Part shown: positions 14,594-20,971 of the stretch, piece after piece
Numbering within the stretch: the first letter of the stretch is position 1
How the letters are laid out: the number at the start of each line of letters is the position of its first letter
NCBI GenBank assembly: GCA_019695455.1
Contig: JAEUAC010000283.1
Span: forward strand, 1-20,971
DNA from: Methylorubrum extorquens
GTDB taxonomy: Bacteria > Pseudomonadota > Alphaproteobacteria > Rhizobiales > Beijerinckiaceae
Direction: 5' to 3'
DNA: 20,971 nucleotides
The notes under the pieces: model-generated
Seen by the model: the letters and a program-made list of their open reading frames with translations, nothing else
Told to the model about the DNA's origin: nothing
Database searches by the model: none
Translations under genes and position numbers: made by a program

Positions 14594-14603
14594 GCCGCCC
14601 GGG

Positions 14604-16532
14604 TTATTCCGCCACGGCCGTGATGTCGATCTTGTCGAGCAGCATCGTCGGATCGGCGGCGGCGGCGAAATCGGTGAAGCCGAGGCCGGCCGGATCGCGC
14701 GTGCGCACCTGGATCGCGAGGCGGCCGGGCTTGGCCACGAACCGGGCCACGGCCTGGCCGAGGTCCTTCGCGGCGGCCGAATTGCCCAGCATCACGGGGA
14801 TGCCGACCGCGGCGGCGAGGCCGTAGTCGCGGCGGATGTCGACGGCGGTCCTGCCGGTCTCGGCCGCCTGGCGGGCGACGACCTTCTCGAAGAGGCCCGT
14901 GTTCTCGACCGCGAGGTCGATCGACCGGATCGTCGCGCCGACGGCCGCGACCGTCGCGAGCGCCTGGTCGGGGTTGAAGATGTCGCGCGAGACGTTGCCG
15001 AGCACGGCGCGGACGACGACGGAGCCGAGGCCGGCGGCCCGGACCGAGAGGTCGCGCAGCACGATGGTCGAGGAGGGCTCGCTGTAGCCGAGGCTCGCGC
15101 CGAGCGAGGCCTCCACCCGGTCGATGCCGAGGCCGAGCGCCGGCTGCACGGCCGGATCCGCCGGATCGAGCGGCACGCTGACGTCGCGCACGGCCAAGCG
15201 GATGTCGCTCGGCAGGCCCTCGATCGGCTTGTCGACGCCGAACTCGAAGGAGCCGAGCCCGATCTGCGTCGGCCGTCCGGAGACGTCGCTGCGGATGCCG
15301 ACGCCCGTCACGCGGATCGCGGCGTTCGCCGGCACGAAGCGGCGGATGTCGGCGGGGGAGAAGCCGCCGGCGGACGCGGAATCCATGTCCTTGGCGGCCT
15401 GCAGCATCGGCAGGATCGACAGCCCGGTCACGGTCATGGACGCGATCGTGACGCCGTTTCCGGCCTGCCCGGCCTCGAACCCGTCGATCGTCGCCTCCGG
15501 CGGGCGGCCCGCGCCGCCGCGATAGGCCATCCGGGCGACCTTCATGCCGGGCTCGGCCGGGGTCGCCCCGATCCCGACGATGCCGCTCGCCTCCATGCTG
15601 CCGATCTCGTAGGCGGAGAGCAGGTCGAGGACGGCCCCGAAGGCGGCCTTCTTCGCGGGCGAGGCCTGGCCGGGCGAGGCCCCATCGGCCGGCTGCGGGG
15701 GCACCGAGGCGCGCGCCATCGTGGCCGCCCAGCCGTCCGCCGTGCGGCGGCCGGCCACGTCGCGGGCCGCCAGGCGGGACACGCCGAAGGTCCCGCCCTT
15801 GCCGTCGCCCAGCGTGAGACCCTCGATGGTGGCCGACGCGTAGATCGGCCGGAGGGGCGCCGGAGCCCCGGCGGGGGCCGGCTCGGTGACGAGGGCCGCG
15901 AGATAGCCGAGATCCACGTCCCGGACCTCGATCCGGCCGATGCGCCCCTCGGAGCGGACCGCACCGGCCAGCTGGTCCAGAACGGCGCCCTCTCCGACCG
16001 CGGAGGCGAGCTTGCCGTCGGCGAGGTCCGACAGGCGGACGTCGCGATGCAGCGCGGTCTGCGTGCCGGCCTCCGACCGGGTCGTCGTGTAGAGCTCGGG
16101 GATCAGGATCGAGGAGGCGGACAGCCTGCCGATCCGCTCCGCCGCGGGCACGCCCGATGCCGGATCGAGGAGGCGCGCGAGGTCGGCCGCCGAAAGGCTC
16201 GTGCCCGAGATCTCGACCCGGGGCGCCACGAAGGAGAAGGTGCCGAGCGTCGCGGCGAGGTTGCGGGCCGTGAAGCCCGTCGCGCTCTGCTCGACCGCGA
16301 ACGGGCCCGGAACCGGCACCAGGATGCGCGGCCCCGCCGCGACCGGCGCCGGGGGCGCGACCGGAACAGGAACAGGGACCGGGACCGGGACAGGCACGAC
16401 GGTTGCGACTGGCGGCGCGGGTTGCGGGCGGGCAGGGGTGTTGCCGAAGCCGGAGGCCTGGCTCCAGGCGGGCAGCGGAGACGCGCCGAGCGCCACGGCC
16501 AGCGCGACCGCGCCCGAATTCAACCTGCGCAT
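14604..16532 (-). CDS. Large secreted protein with Val-Pro repeat, unknown function
   Basis: I do not recognise the function. The product is 642 residues. The N terminus is a signal peptide (MRRLNSGAVALAVALGASPL, then PAWSQ; cleavage near residue 24-26). A Pro-rich linker with VPVPVPVPVPVPV (46-58) follows, and then about 560 residues rich in alternating beta-strand patterns such as IGRIEVRDVDLGYLA, ATIEGLTLGDGKG and IRLAVRDVSVPLDP. There are no cysteines and no membrane helix after the signal. The layered 'VRDVSV/LRDLSV' strands recall AsmA-like or other repeating beta-sheet envelope proteins, but that is only a resemblance. The ATG at 16532 is preferred over 16538 because the GGGGG run touches the latter and is six bases from the former. 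It lies 34 bp after erpA and 10 bp before the small secreted protein gene. A second frame is open along the whole gene but has shadow-like Arg/Gly-rich composition. Confidence 0.75.
   Translation of the reverse strand: MRRLNSGAVALAVALGASPLPAWSQASGFGNTPARPQPAPPVATVVPVPVPVPVPVPVAPPAPVAAGPRILVPVPGPFAVEQSATGFTARNLAATLGTFSFVAPRVEISGTSLSAADLARLLDPASGVPAAERIGRLSASSILIPELYTTTRSEAGTQTALHRDVRLSDLADGKLASAVGEGAVLDQLAGAVRSEGRIGRIEVRDVDLGYLAALVTEPAPAGAPAPLRPIYASATIEGLTLGDGKGGTFGVSRLAARDVAGRRTADGWAATMARASVPPQPADGASPGQASPAKKAAFGAVLDLLSAYEIGSMEASGIVGIGATPAEPGMKVARMAYRGGAGRPPEATIDGFEAGQAGNGVTIASMTVTGLSILPMLQAAKDMDSASAGGFSPADIRRFVPANAAIRVTGVGIRSDVSGRPTQIGLGSFEFGVDKPIEGLPSDIRLAVRDVSVPLDPADPAVQPALGLGIDRVEASLGASLGYSEPSSTIVLRDLSVRAAGLGSVVVRAVLGNVSRDIFNPDQALATVAAVGATIRSIDLAVENTGLFEKVVARQAAETGRTAVDIRRDYGLAAAVGIPVMLGNSAAAKDLGQAVARFVAKPGRLAIQVRTRDPAGLGFTDFAAAADPTMLLDKIDITAVAE
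16359..16394 (-). repeat. Hexanucleotide repeat tract encoding Val-Pro
   Basis: Six imperfect copies of a 6-bp unit (plus-strand forms GACCGG, AACAGG and GACAGG) lie in a row. Read on the minus strand they encode alternating Pro and Val in the secreted protein. Whole-unit gain or loss would keep the frame, so linker length could vary between strains. Confidence 0.8.
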
Positions 16533-16566
16533 CCACATCCCCCGGCTGCGCGCCGGCGGGGGCGCG

Positions 16567-16899
16567 TCAGAGCGAGAAGGATGTACCGCAACCGCAGGAG
16601 GACGTCGCCTGCGGATTCTGGATCTTGAACGACTGCCCGATCAGATCGTCGACGAAGTCCACCACCGAGCCCTGCAGGTATTGCAGCGAGGTCTCGTCGA
16701 CGAGGACCTTGGCGCCGTCGCGCTCCAGCAGGAGGTCGTCGTCGTTACGCTCGCGGTCGATGTCGAACCCGTACTGGAAGCCGGAACAGCCGCCCCCGTT
16801 GACGCTGATGCGGAGCATCGCGCCGGTCGGTTCGCCGGAGAGGATCTCCCCGATGCGGCGGGCGGCGTTGGCGGTGATCGAGAGCGTATCCATGGCCAT
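16567..16899 (-). CDS. erpA: A-type iron-sulfur carrier/insertion protein ErpA
   Basis: This is a cytoplasmic protein of 110 residues that receives Fe-S clusters from the assembly scaffold and delivers them to target enzymes. The three conserved cysteines are present: Cys38 in NGGGCSGFQYGF (34-45), and Cys102 and Cys104 in SSCGCGTSFSL at the C terminus. ISVNGGGCSGFQY and LQGSVVDFVDDLIGQSFKIQNP are typical of the IscA/ErpA/HesB fold. I use the ATG at 16899; a second ATG two codons later is possible, and no strong ribosome-binding site discriminates. It is divergent from the dgt-like gene across 67 bp. This neighbourhood is common in alphaproteobacteria. ErpA is the best assignment, though IscA or SufA cannot be excluded by sequence alone. 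Confidence 0.9.
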   Translation of the reverse strand: MAMDTLSITANAARRIGEILSGEPTGAMLRISVNGGGCSGFQYGFDIDRERNDDDLLLERDGAKVLVDETSLQYLQGSVVDFVDDLIGQSFKIQNPQATSSCGCGTSFSL

Positions 16900-16966
16900 C
16901 GGCTTGCGGTTCTCTTGTTCGCCAAGGTAAGGGCGGTCCCCGAGAGCTGCAACACCGGACCGCGCC

Positions 16967-18181
16967 TTGGCCCGACACGGCGAGCGCTGGCGCGCCCCCT
17001 ATGCCTGCGATCCGGCCGCGAGTCGCGGCCGACTCGTGCCCGAGCCGGATTCGCCGACGCGCTCGGCCTTCCAGCGCGACCGCGACCGCATCATCCACTC
17101 CACCGCCTTCCGCCGGCTCACGCACAAGACGCAGGTCTTCGTCTGGCACGAGGGCGACCATTTCCGCACGCGCCTGACCCACACGATCGAGGTCGGCCAG
17201 ATCGCGCGCGCGCTCGCCCGCTCGCTCGGGCTCGACGAGGACCTGGCTGAGGCGATCGCGCTCTCCCACGACCTCGGCCACACGCCCTTCGGGCACACGG
17301 GCGAGGACGCCCTGCAGGACCTGATGGCGCCCTTCGGCGGGTTCGACCACAACGCCCAGGCGCTCAGGATCGTGACGCGGCTCGAGCGCCGCTACGCCTT
17401 CTTCGACGGGCTGAACCTCGCCTTCGAGACGCTGGAGGGCCTGGTCAAGCATAACGGGCCGCTGCTCGACGCGGCCGGGGTCCCGACGGGATCGTACCGG
17501 ACGGGCGGCGTGCCGGGCGCCATCCTCGACTTCGACGCGGCCATGCCGCTCGGGCTCGACCGGCACGCGCCGGCGGAGGCCCAGGCGGCCGCCATCGCGG
17601 ACGACATCGCCTACGACGCGCACGACATCGACGACGGCCTGCGCGCGGGCATCCTGGAGGCCGAGGAGCTGCGCGAGGTGCCGTTCCTCGCCGGGCTGCT
17701 GGACGAGATCGAGGCCGTGGCGCCTGGGCTCGAGCCGGCCCGGCGCGTCCACGAGCTCTCGCGCCGCGTCATCACGCGGCTCGTCGAGGACGCGCTCGCC
17801 GAGAGCGGACGCCGCCTCGCCGCCCTCGCGCCGGCGGGGCCGGACGCGATCCGGGAGGCGGGCGCGCCGGTGGTGGCCTTCTCGCCCGCCATGGCGGAGG
17901 CCGAGCGGGCCATCAAGGGCCACCTGTTCCCGCGGCTCTACCGCCACCCGCGCGTGATGGCCGTGCGGCGGGACGCGGACGCCGTCATCCGCGAGCTGTT
18001 CGGCCGCTTCGTCGCCGATCCCGCGGCCCTGCCGTCCGAGTGGCGGGCCGGGCTCGACCCGGCCGATCCCGCGCGGCTCGCCCGCCGGGTGGCCGACTAC
18101 ATCGCCGGCATGACGGACCGCTACGCCGTGACGGAACACCGGCGGCTCTTCCCGACGACGCCCGACCTGCGGATCGTCTGA
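16967..18181 (+). CDS. dgt: Deoxyguanosinetriphosphate triphosphohydrolase-like protein (Dgt-type HD hydrolase)
   Basis: This 404-residue metal-dependent HD-domain hydrolase would convert dNTPs to deoxynucleosides and triphosphate, controlling nucleotide pools. The HD metal site is complete: His72 in RLTHTIEVGQ, His101-Asp102 in ALSHDLGHTPFGH (98-110) and an Asp in DDIAYDAHDIDDGL (212-224). QRDRDRIIHSTAFRRLTHKT (36-55) is the conserved N-terminal block of the type-2 dGTPase-like family. The start is TTG at 16967: the frame is closed by TAA at 16928, no ATG or GTG lies between, and the conserved YACDPAASRGRL block (12-23) must be included, so the next GTG (17036) is too late. A UUCG-capped hairpin lies nine bases past the stop. 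It is followed by argS, the usual order in this class. Confidence 0.9.
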   Translation: MARHGERWRAPYACDPAASRGRLVPEPDSPTRSAFQRDRDRIIHSTAFRRLTHKTQVFVWHEGDHFRTRLTHTIEVGQIARALARSLGLDEDLAEAIALSHDLGHTPFGHTGEDALQDLMAPFGGFDHNAQALRIVTRLERRYAFFDGLNLAFETLEGLVKHNGPLLDAAGVPTGSYRTGGVPGAILDFDAAMPLGLDRHAPAEAQAAAIADDIAYDAHDIDDGLRAGILEAEELREVPFLAGLLDEIEAVAPGLEPARRVHELSRRVITRLVEDALAESGRRLAALAPAGPDAIREAGAPVVAFSPAMAEAERAIKGHLFPRLYRHPRVMAVRRDADAVIRELFGRFVADPAALPSEWRAGLDPADPARLARRVADYIAGMTDRYAVTEHRRLFPTTPDLRIV

Positions 18182-18190
18182 GCGGCCGGA

Positions 18191-18212
18191 GGGATCGCCT
18201 TCGGGCGCTCCC
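18191..18212 (+). terminator. UUCG-loop hairpin after the dgt-like gene
   Basis: GGGATCGCC (18191-18199) and GGCGCTCCC (18204-18212) pair over nine positions with one T-C mismatch, around a TTCG loop closed by C-G, a very stable tetraloop. It begins nine bases after the dgt stop and lies 62 bases before argS. No T tract follows, so it may be a terminator, a pause site or an mRNA 3'-end protector. Confidence 0.45.
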
Positions 18213-18274
18213 GTGCTAAGGCGCCGGCCGACGGGGCGGAACGGCCCCGCCGCGAACGAGCGTCTGGTCACGTC

Positions 18275-20032
18275 ATGAACATCTTCGGGCTCTTCGAACG
18301 CCGGGTCGGCGAGGCGCTGGAGCGCCTGGCGGAGGCCGGGCGCGTGCCGGCCGGGATCGACCTGTCGAAGGTCGTGGTCGAGCCGCCGCGCGACCAGAGC
18401 CACGGCGACCTCGCGACCAACGCCGCCATGGCGGTGGCGAAGAGCGCCCGCCTGAACCCGCGCGAGCTCGCGACGCTCCTCATCGAGGACCTGCAGGCCG
18501 ATCCGCGCATCGCCGGGCTCGACGTCGCCGGGCCGGGCTTCATCAACATCCGGCTCCGGCCTGACGTGCTGCACGACGTCGTGCGGGCGGCGCTCGCGGA
18601 TCCGGCGGGTTTCGGCCGCTCCGGGCAGGGCGCGGGCGCCCCGGTCAACGTCGAATACGTCTCCGCCAACCCGACGGGGCCCATGCATGTCGGCCACGGC
18701 CGCGGGGCGGTGTTCGGCGACGCGCTCGCGAACCTGCTCGCCTTCGCGGGCTTCGCGGTCGCGCGGGAATACTACGTCAACGACGCGGGCGCGCAGGTCG
18801 ACGTGCTCGCCCGCTCGGCCTTCCATCGCTACCGCGAGGCGCTGGGCGAGGCGGTCGGCCCGGTCGGGGAGGGGCTCTATCCGGGCGACTATCTCGTGCC
18901 GGTGGGCCGCCTGCTGGCCGAGCGCCACGGCCCGGCCCTGACGGCGCAGCCGGAGGCCGAATGGCTGCCGGTCGTGCGGGCGGTCGCGATCGACGCCATG
19001 ATGGACCTCATCCGCGAGGACCTCGCGACGCTCGACATCCGCCACGAGGTCTTCTTCTCGGAGCGCTCGCTGAAGGACGGCCCCGTCGACGCGATCCGCG
19101 AAACCATCGCCGACCTGCGGGCGAGGGGGCTCGTCTACGAGGGGCGGCTCGCGCCCCCGAAGGGCCAGCTGCCGGAGGATTGGGAGGACCGGGAGCAGAC
19201 GCTGTTCCGGGCGACCGAGTTCGGCGACGACGTCGACCGGCCGCTCCTCAAGTCGGACGGCTCCTACACCTACTTCGCCTCGGACATCGCCTATCACCGG
19301 TCCAAGTTCGAGCGCGGCTTCCGCCAGATGATCGACGTCTGGGGCGCCGATCACGGCGGCTACGTGAAGCGCATGAACGCGGCCGTGAAGGCGATCTCGG
19401 GCGGCGAGGCGGCGCTCGACGTCAAGCTCTGCCAGCTCGTCAAGCTGCTTCGGGGCGGCGAGCCCGTGAAGATGTCGAAGCGCTCGGGCGACTTCGTCAC
19501 CCTGCGGGAGGTCGTGGACGAGGTCGGCCGCGATCCGGTCCGCTTCATGATGCTGTTCCGCAAGAACGACGCGCCGCTCGACTTCGACCTGGCCAAGGTG
19601 GTCGAGCAGTCGAAGGACAACCCGGTCTTCTACGTCCAGTACGCCCACGCGCGCTGCGCCTCCGTCTTCCGGCAGGCGGGCGAGGGCGGCTTCGACGCGG
19701 GCGACCGCGCGGCGCTGGCCGCGGCCGACCTCTCCGTCCTCGACGACGAGGCCGAGATCGAGCTCATGCGCCGCATCGCGGCCTGGCCCCGGCTCGTGGA
19801 GGCGGCGGCGGCCGCGCACGAGCCGCACCGGATCGCCTTCTACCTCTACGACACGGCCGCCGCGTTCCACGCCCTCTGGAACAAGGGCAAGGATCTGCCT
19901 CAATTACGCTTTGTTAAGCACGGAGATGAAAGATCGACGATGGCGAGATTGGGCCTCGTGGGCGCCTTGATGGGCGTTCTCGGTTCCGGACTCGCGGTGC
20001 TCGGCGTCGCTGCGCCGGACGAGATGCGCTGA
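18275..20032 (+). CDS. argS: Arginyl-tRNA synthetase
   Basis: This is the class I synthetase that charges tRNA-Arg with arginine; it is cytoplasmic and essential. It has 585 residues, normal for bacterial ArgS. Domains in order are an N-terminal additional domain (about 1-115), the catalytic Rossmann fold with the HIGH-type motif HVGH (138-141) in NPTGPMHVGHGRG, the KMSKS-type loop KMSKR (399-403), and the helical anticodon-binding domain (about 450-585) with YVQYAHAR (453-460) and a conserved C terminus ending in LGVAAPDEMR. The ATG at 18275 gives the usual MNIFGLFE start, although the ribosome-binding site is weak. A short stretch near the 3' end (about 19898-19951) uses codons with A or T in the third position, unlike the rest of the gene. 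A SPOR-type gene follows after 98 bp. Confidence 0.96.
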   Translation: MNIFGLFERRVGEALERLAEAGRVPAGIDLSKVVVEPPRDQSHGDLATNAAMAVAKSARLNPRELATLLIEDLQADPRIAGLDVAGPGFINIRLRPDVLHDVVRAALADPAGFGRSGQGAGAPVNVEYVSANPTGPMHVGHGRGAVFGDALANLLAFAGFAVAREYYVNDAGAQVDVLARSAFHRYREALGEAVGPVGEGLYPGDYLVPVGRLLAERHGPALTAQPEAEWLPVVRAVAIDAMMDLIREDLATLDIRHEVFFSERSLKDGPVDAIRETIADLRARGLVYEGRLAPPKGQLPEDWEDREQTLFRATEFGDDVDRPLLKSDGSYTYFASDIAYHRSKFERGFRQMIDVWGADHGGYVKRMNAAVKAISGGEAALDVKLCQLVKLLRGGEPVKMSKRSGDFVTLREVVDEVGRDPVRFMMLFRKNDAPLDFDLAKVVEQSKDNPVFYVQYAHARCASVFRQAGEGGFDAGDRAALAAADLSVLDDEAEIELMRRIAAWPRLVEAAAAAHEPHRIAFYLYDTAAAFHALWNKGKDLPQLRFVKHGDERSTMARLGLVGALMGVLGSGLAVLGVAAPDEMR

Positions 20033-20130
20033 CGCGCCCGGGCCGGTGACGTGAACAGGTCCCCGCCATCTCGCTCCGGTCGGAAACGTCCGCTCCGCGC
20101 CCGCACCGGGTGCCGCCTGTGGGTCGAGCG

Positions 20131-20971
20131 ATGAGCGAAACGAGACAGAACCGGTTCGAGATCGACCTCGACGAGATCGAGCGTCAGCTCCGGCGTTCGG
20201 CCGACCTGCCCGCCGCCGGCGAGCCCGTCGTCGAGGCCGCTCCCGCGCCGCCGCCCCCGGCCCGGCCGGGCGCCGCCTCGCCCGTCATGGGCGCGGGCTT
20301 CGGCACCGATCCCCTGGCGGACCTCGCCCGGATCGTCGGCCAGGACGATCCGTTCGTCGGCATCCTGGGCACGCCGAAGACGACCGCCGCGCCGGAGACC
20401 GAGGCCGAGCCCGACCCGGTGCTCGCGCCCGCGCCCGACGGCATCCCGTCGCCGTTCACGGACCTCACGGCCGAGGATCGCAGCATCCTGGGCGCGCCCC
20501 CGCTCGTGACGCGCCCCCCGGCGCGCGCCGTCGAATCCCGGTCCGAGACGCGGATCGAGCCGCGTCCCGAGCCGCGCTTCGATCCGGTCTCCGAGGCCTA
20601 CGGCGAGGGCAGCCGCTCCATCGACGACGACGAGTTCCAGCCGCTGCCGCCGCAGCGCTCGCGCGGCAAGCTGTTCGCGGTCGTCGGCGTGCTGCTGCTC
20701 GCCGTGGCCGGCACGGCGGGCGTCTTCGTGTGGCGCAGCGGCGGCCGCGGCTTCGTCTCCTCGGGGCCGCCTCCGCTCATCAAGGCGGACAACGCGCCCG
20801 TGAAGGTCGCGCCGCAGAACCCGGGCGGCATGGAGATCCCGGACCAGTCGAAGCAGATCTACGAGCGCACGCAGGAGCCGGCGCGCTCGCAGGTGCTGGA
20901 CCGGCAGGAGCAGCCGCTGGACGTCCGCGAGGCCGCCCGGCAATTGCCGCCGGCGCCGCCGCGCACCGTCC
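20131..20971 (+). CDS. SPOR-type envelope protein, N-terminal part (runs off window)
   Basis: This open frame has no stop before the window edge; 280 residues are visible. A cytoplasmic part (1-177), low in complexity and rich in Pro, Ala, Glu and Asp, is followed by a basic boundary (QRSRGK) and one membrane helix (about 181-201, LFAVVGVLLLAVAGTAGVFV). The periplasmic part begins with PPPLIKADNAPVKVAPQNPG (213-232), then MEIPDQSKQIYER (234-246). That block is characteristic of the SPOR-domain protein next to argS in many alphaproteobacteria, which binds denuded septal peptidoglycan through a C-terminal SPOR domain. The SPOR domain itself would lie beyond the window, so the name rests on the conserved block and position. 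The ATG at 20131 follows GAGCG; the 98 bp before it hold no clear promoter. Confidence 0.8.
   Translation, partial: MSETRQNRFEIDLDEIERQLRRSADLPAAGEPVVEAAPAPPPPARPGAASPVMGAGFGTDPLADLARIVGQDDPFVGILGTPKTTAAPETEAEPDPVLAPAPDGIPSPFTDLTAEDRSILGAPPLVTRPPARAVESRSETRIEPRPEPRFDPVSEAYGEGSRSIDDDEFQPLPPQRSRGKLFAVVGVLLLAVAGTAGVFVWRSGGRGFVSSGPPPLIKADNAPVKVAPQNPGGMEIPDQSKQIYERTQEPARSQVLDRQEQPLDVREAARQLPPAPPRTV

Noticed and set aside
14590..16536. A 648-codon open frame on the minus strand, almost fully overlapping the large secreted protein gene in another frame
   Set aside because: It is Arg/Gly/Pro-rich with no signal peptide or motif, as expected from an out-of-frame reading of GC-rich DNA. The other frame has a signal peptide and beta-strand patterns.
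16549..16566. CGCGCC/GGCGCG stem between erpA and the secreted protein gene
   Set aside because: Six GC pairs with a six-base loop are expected by chance at this base composition, and the two genes are only 34 bp apart, so termination here is doubtful.
16745..19903. A 1052-codon minus-strand open frame opposite dgt and argS
   Set aside because: It is the antisense shadow of two unmistakable genes with all catalytic motifs; its composition (Arg, Glu, Asp, Val-rich, low complexity) is typical of such shadows.
19900..20943. Minus-strand 347-codon open frame at the right end
   Set aside because: It is antisense to the SPOR-type gene, whose plus-strand frame has a membrane helix and a conserved periplasmic block.

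Overview
The window is 20,971 bases of very GC-rich DNA (I estimate about 70% or more, not computed). Gene content and protein style point to an alphaproteobacterium of the order Hyphomicrobiales, most likely Methylobacteriaceae or a close relative. The main support is the erpA, dgt-like, argS, SPOR-protein order at the right end and the ppx/rlmE pair, both typical of that class. Genes are packed tightly. Start and stop codons share four bases (GTGA or ATGA) at five junctions, and no gene-free stretch reaches 300 bases. I found no tRNA, rRNA, CRISPR array, insertion sequence or phage gene.

Layout. 1-1263: 3' part of a DHA2-type MFS exporter. 1343-4139: a three-gene polyamine-type ABC importer operon (ATPase and two permeases) with no substrate-binding protein in the window. 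4226-4612: a one-domain cupin. 4586-6477 (minus strand): endonuclease III (nth) coupled to a CelD/BcsL-like acetyltransferase. 6498-7013: DUF2244 membrane protein, divergent from nth across only 20 bp. 7026-7721 (minus): acidic coiled-coil protein of unknown function. 7844-9049 (minus): acyl-CoA dehydrogenase. 9224-9625: stand-alone receiver domain. 9716-11577: ppx/gppA-type phosphatase and rlmE. 11501-16899 (minus): five co-directional genes, in transcription order erpA, a large secreted protein with a Val-Pro tract, a small secreted protein, a DHA2 MFS exporter and an O-antigen-ligase-like membrane protein. 16967 to the end (plus): dgt-like triphosphohydrolase, argS, and the start of a SPOR-type cell-envelope protein.

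How the genes relate. Most are housekeeping: DNA repair, rRNA methylation, Fe-S assembly, nucleotide pool control and arginyl-tRNA synthesis. Around them are transport and envelope functions. The two adjacent secreted proteins of unknown function look like a pair. The coupled exporter and O-antigen-ligase-like gene suggest a surface polysaccharide or export role.

I do not see a clear new defence or biosynthetic system. The most distinctive signals are small: a near-symmetric two-way promoter in the 20 bp between nth and the DUF2244 gene that would make both mRNAs leaderless; a palindrome carrying the stop codons of two convergent genes; a 77-bp convergent coding overlap; the secreted Val-Pro protein pair; and a run of AT-ending codons near the end of argS.
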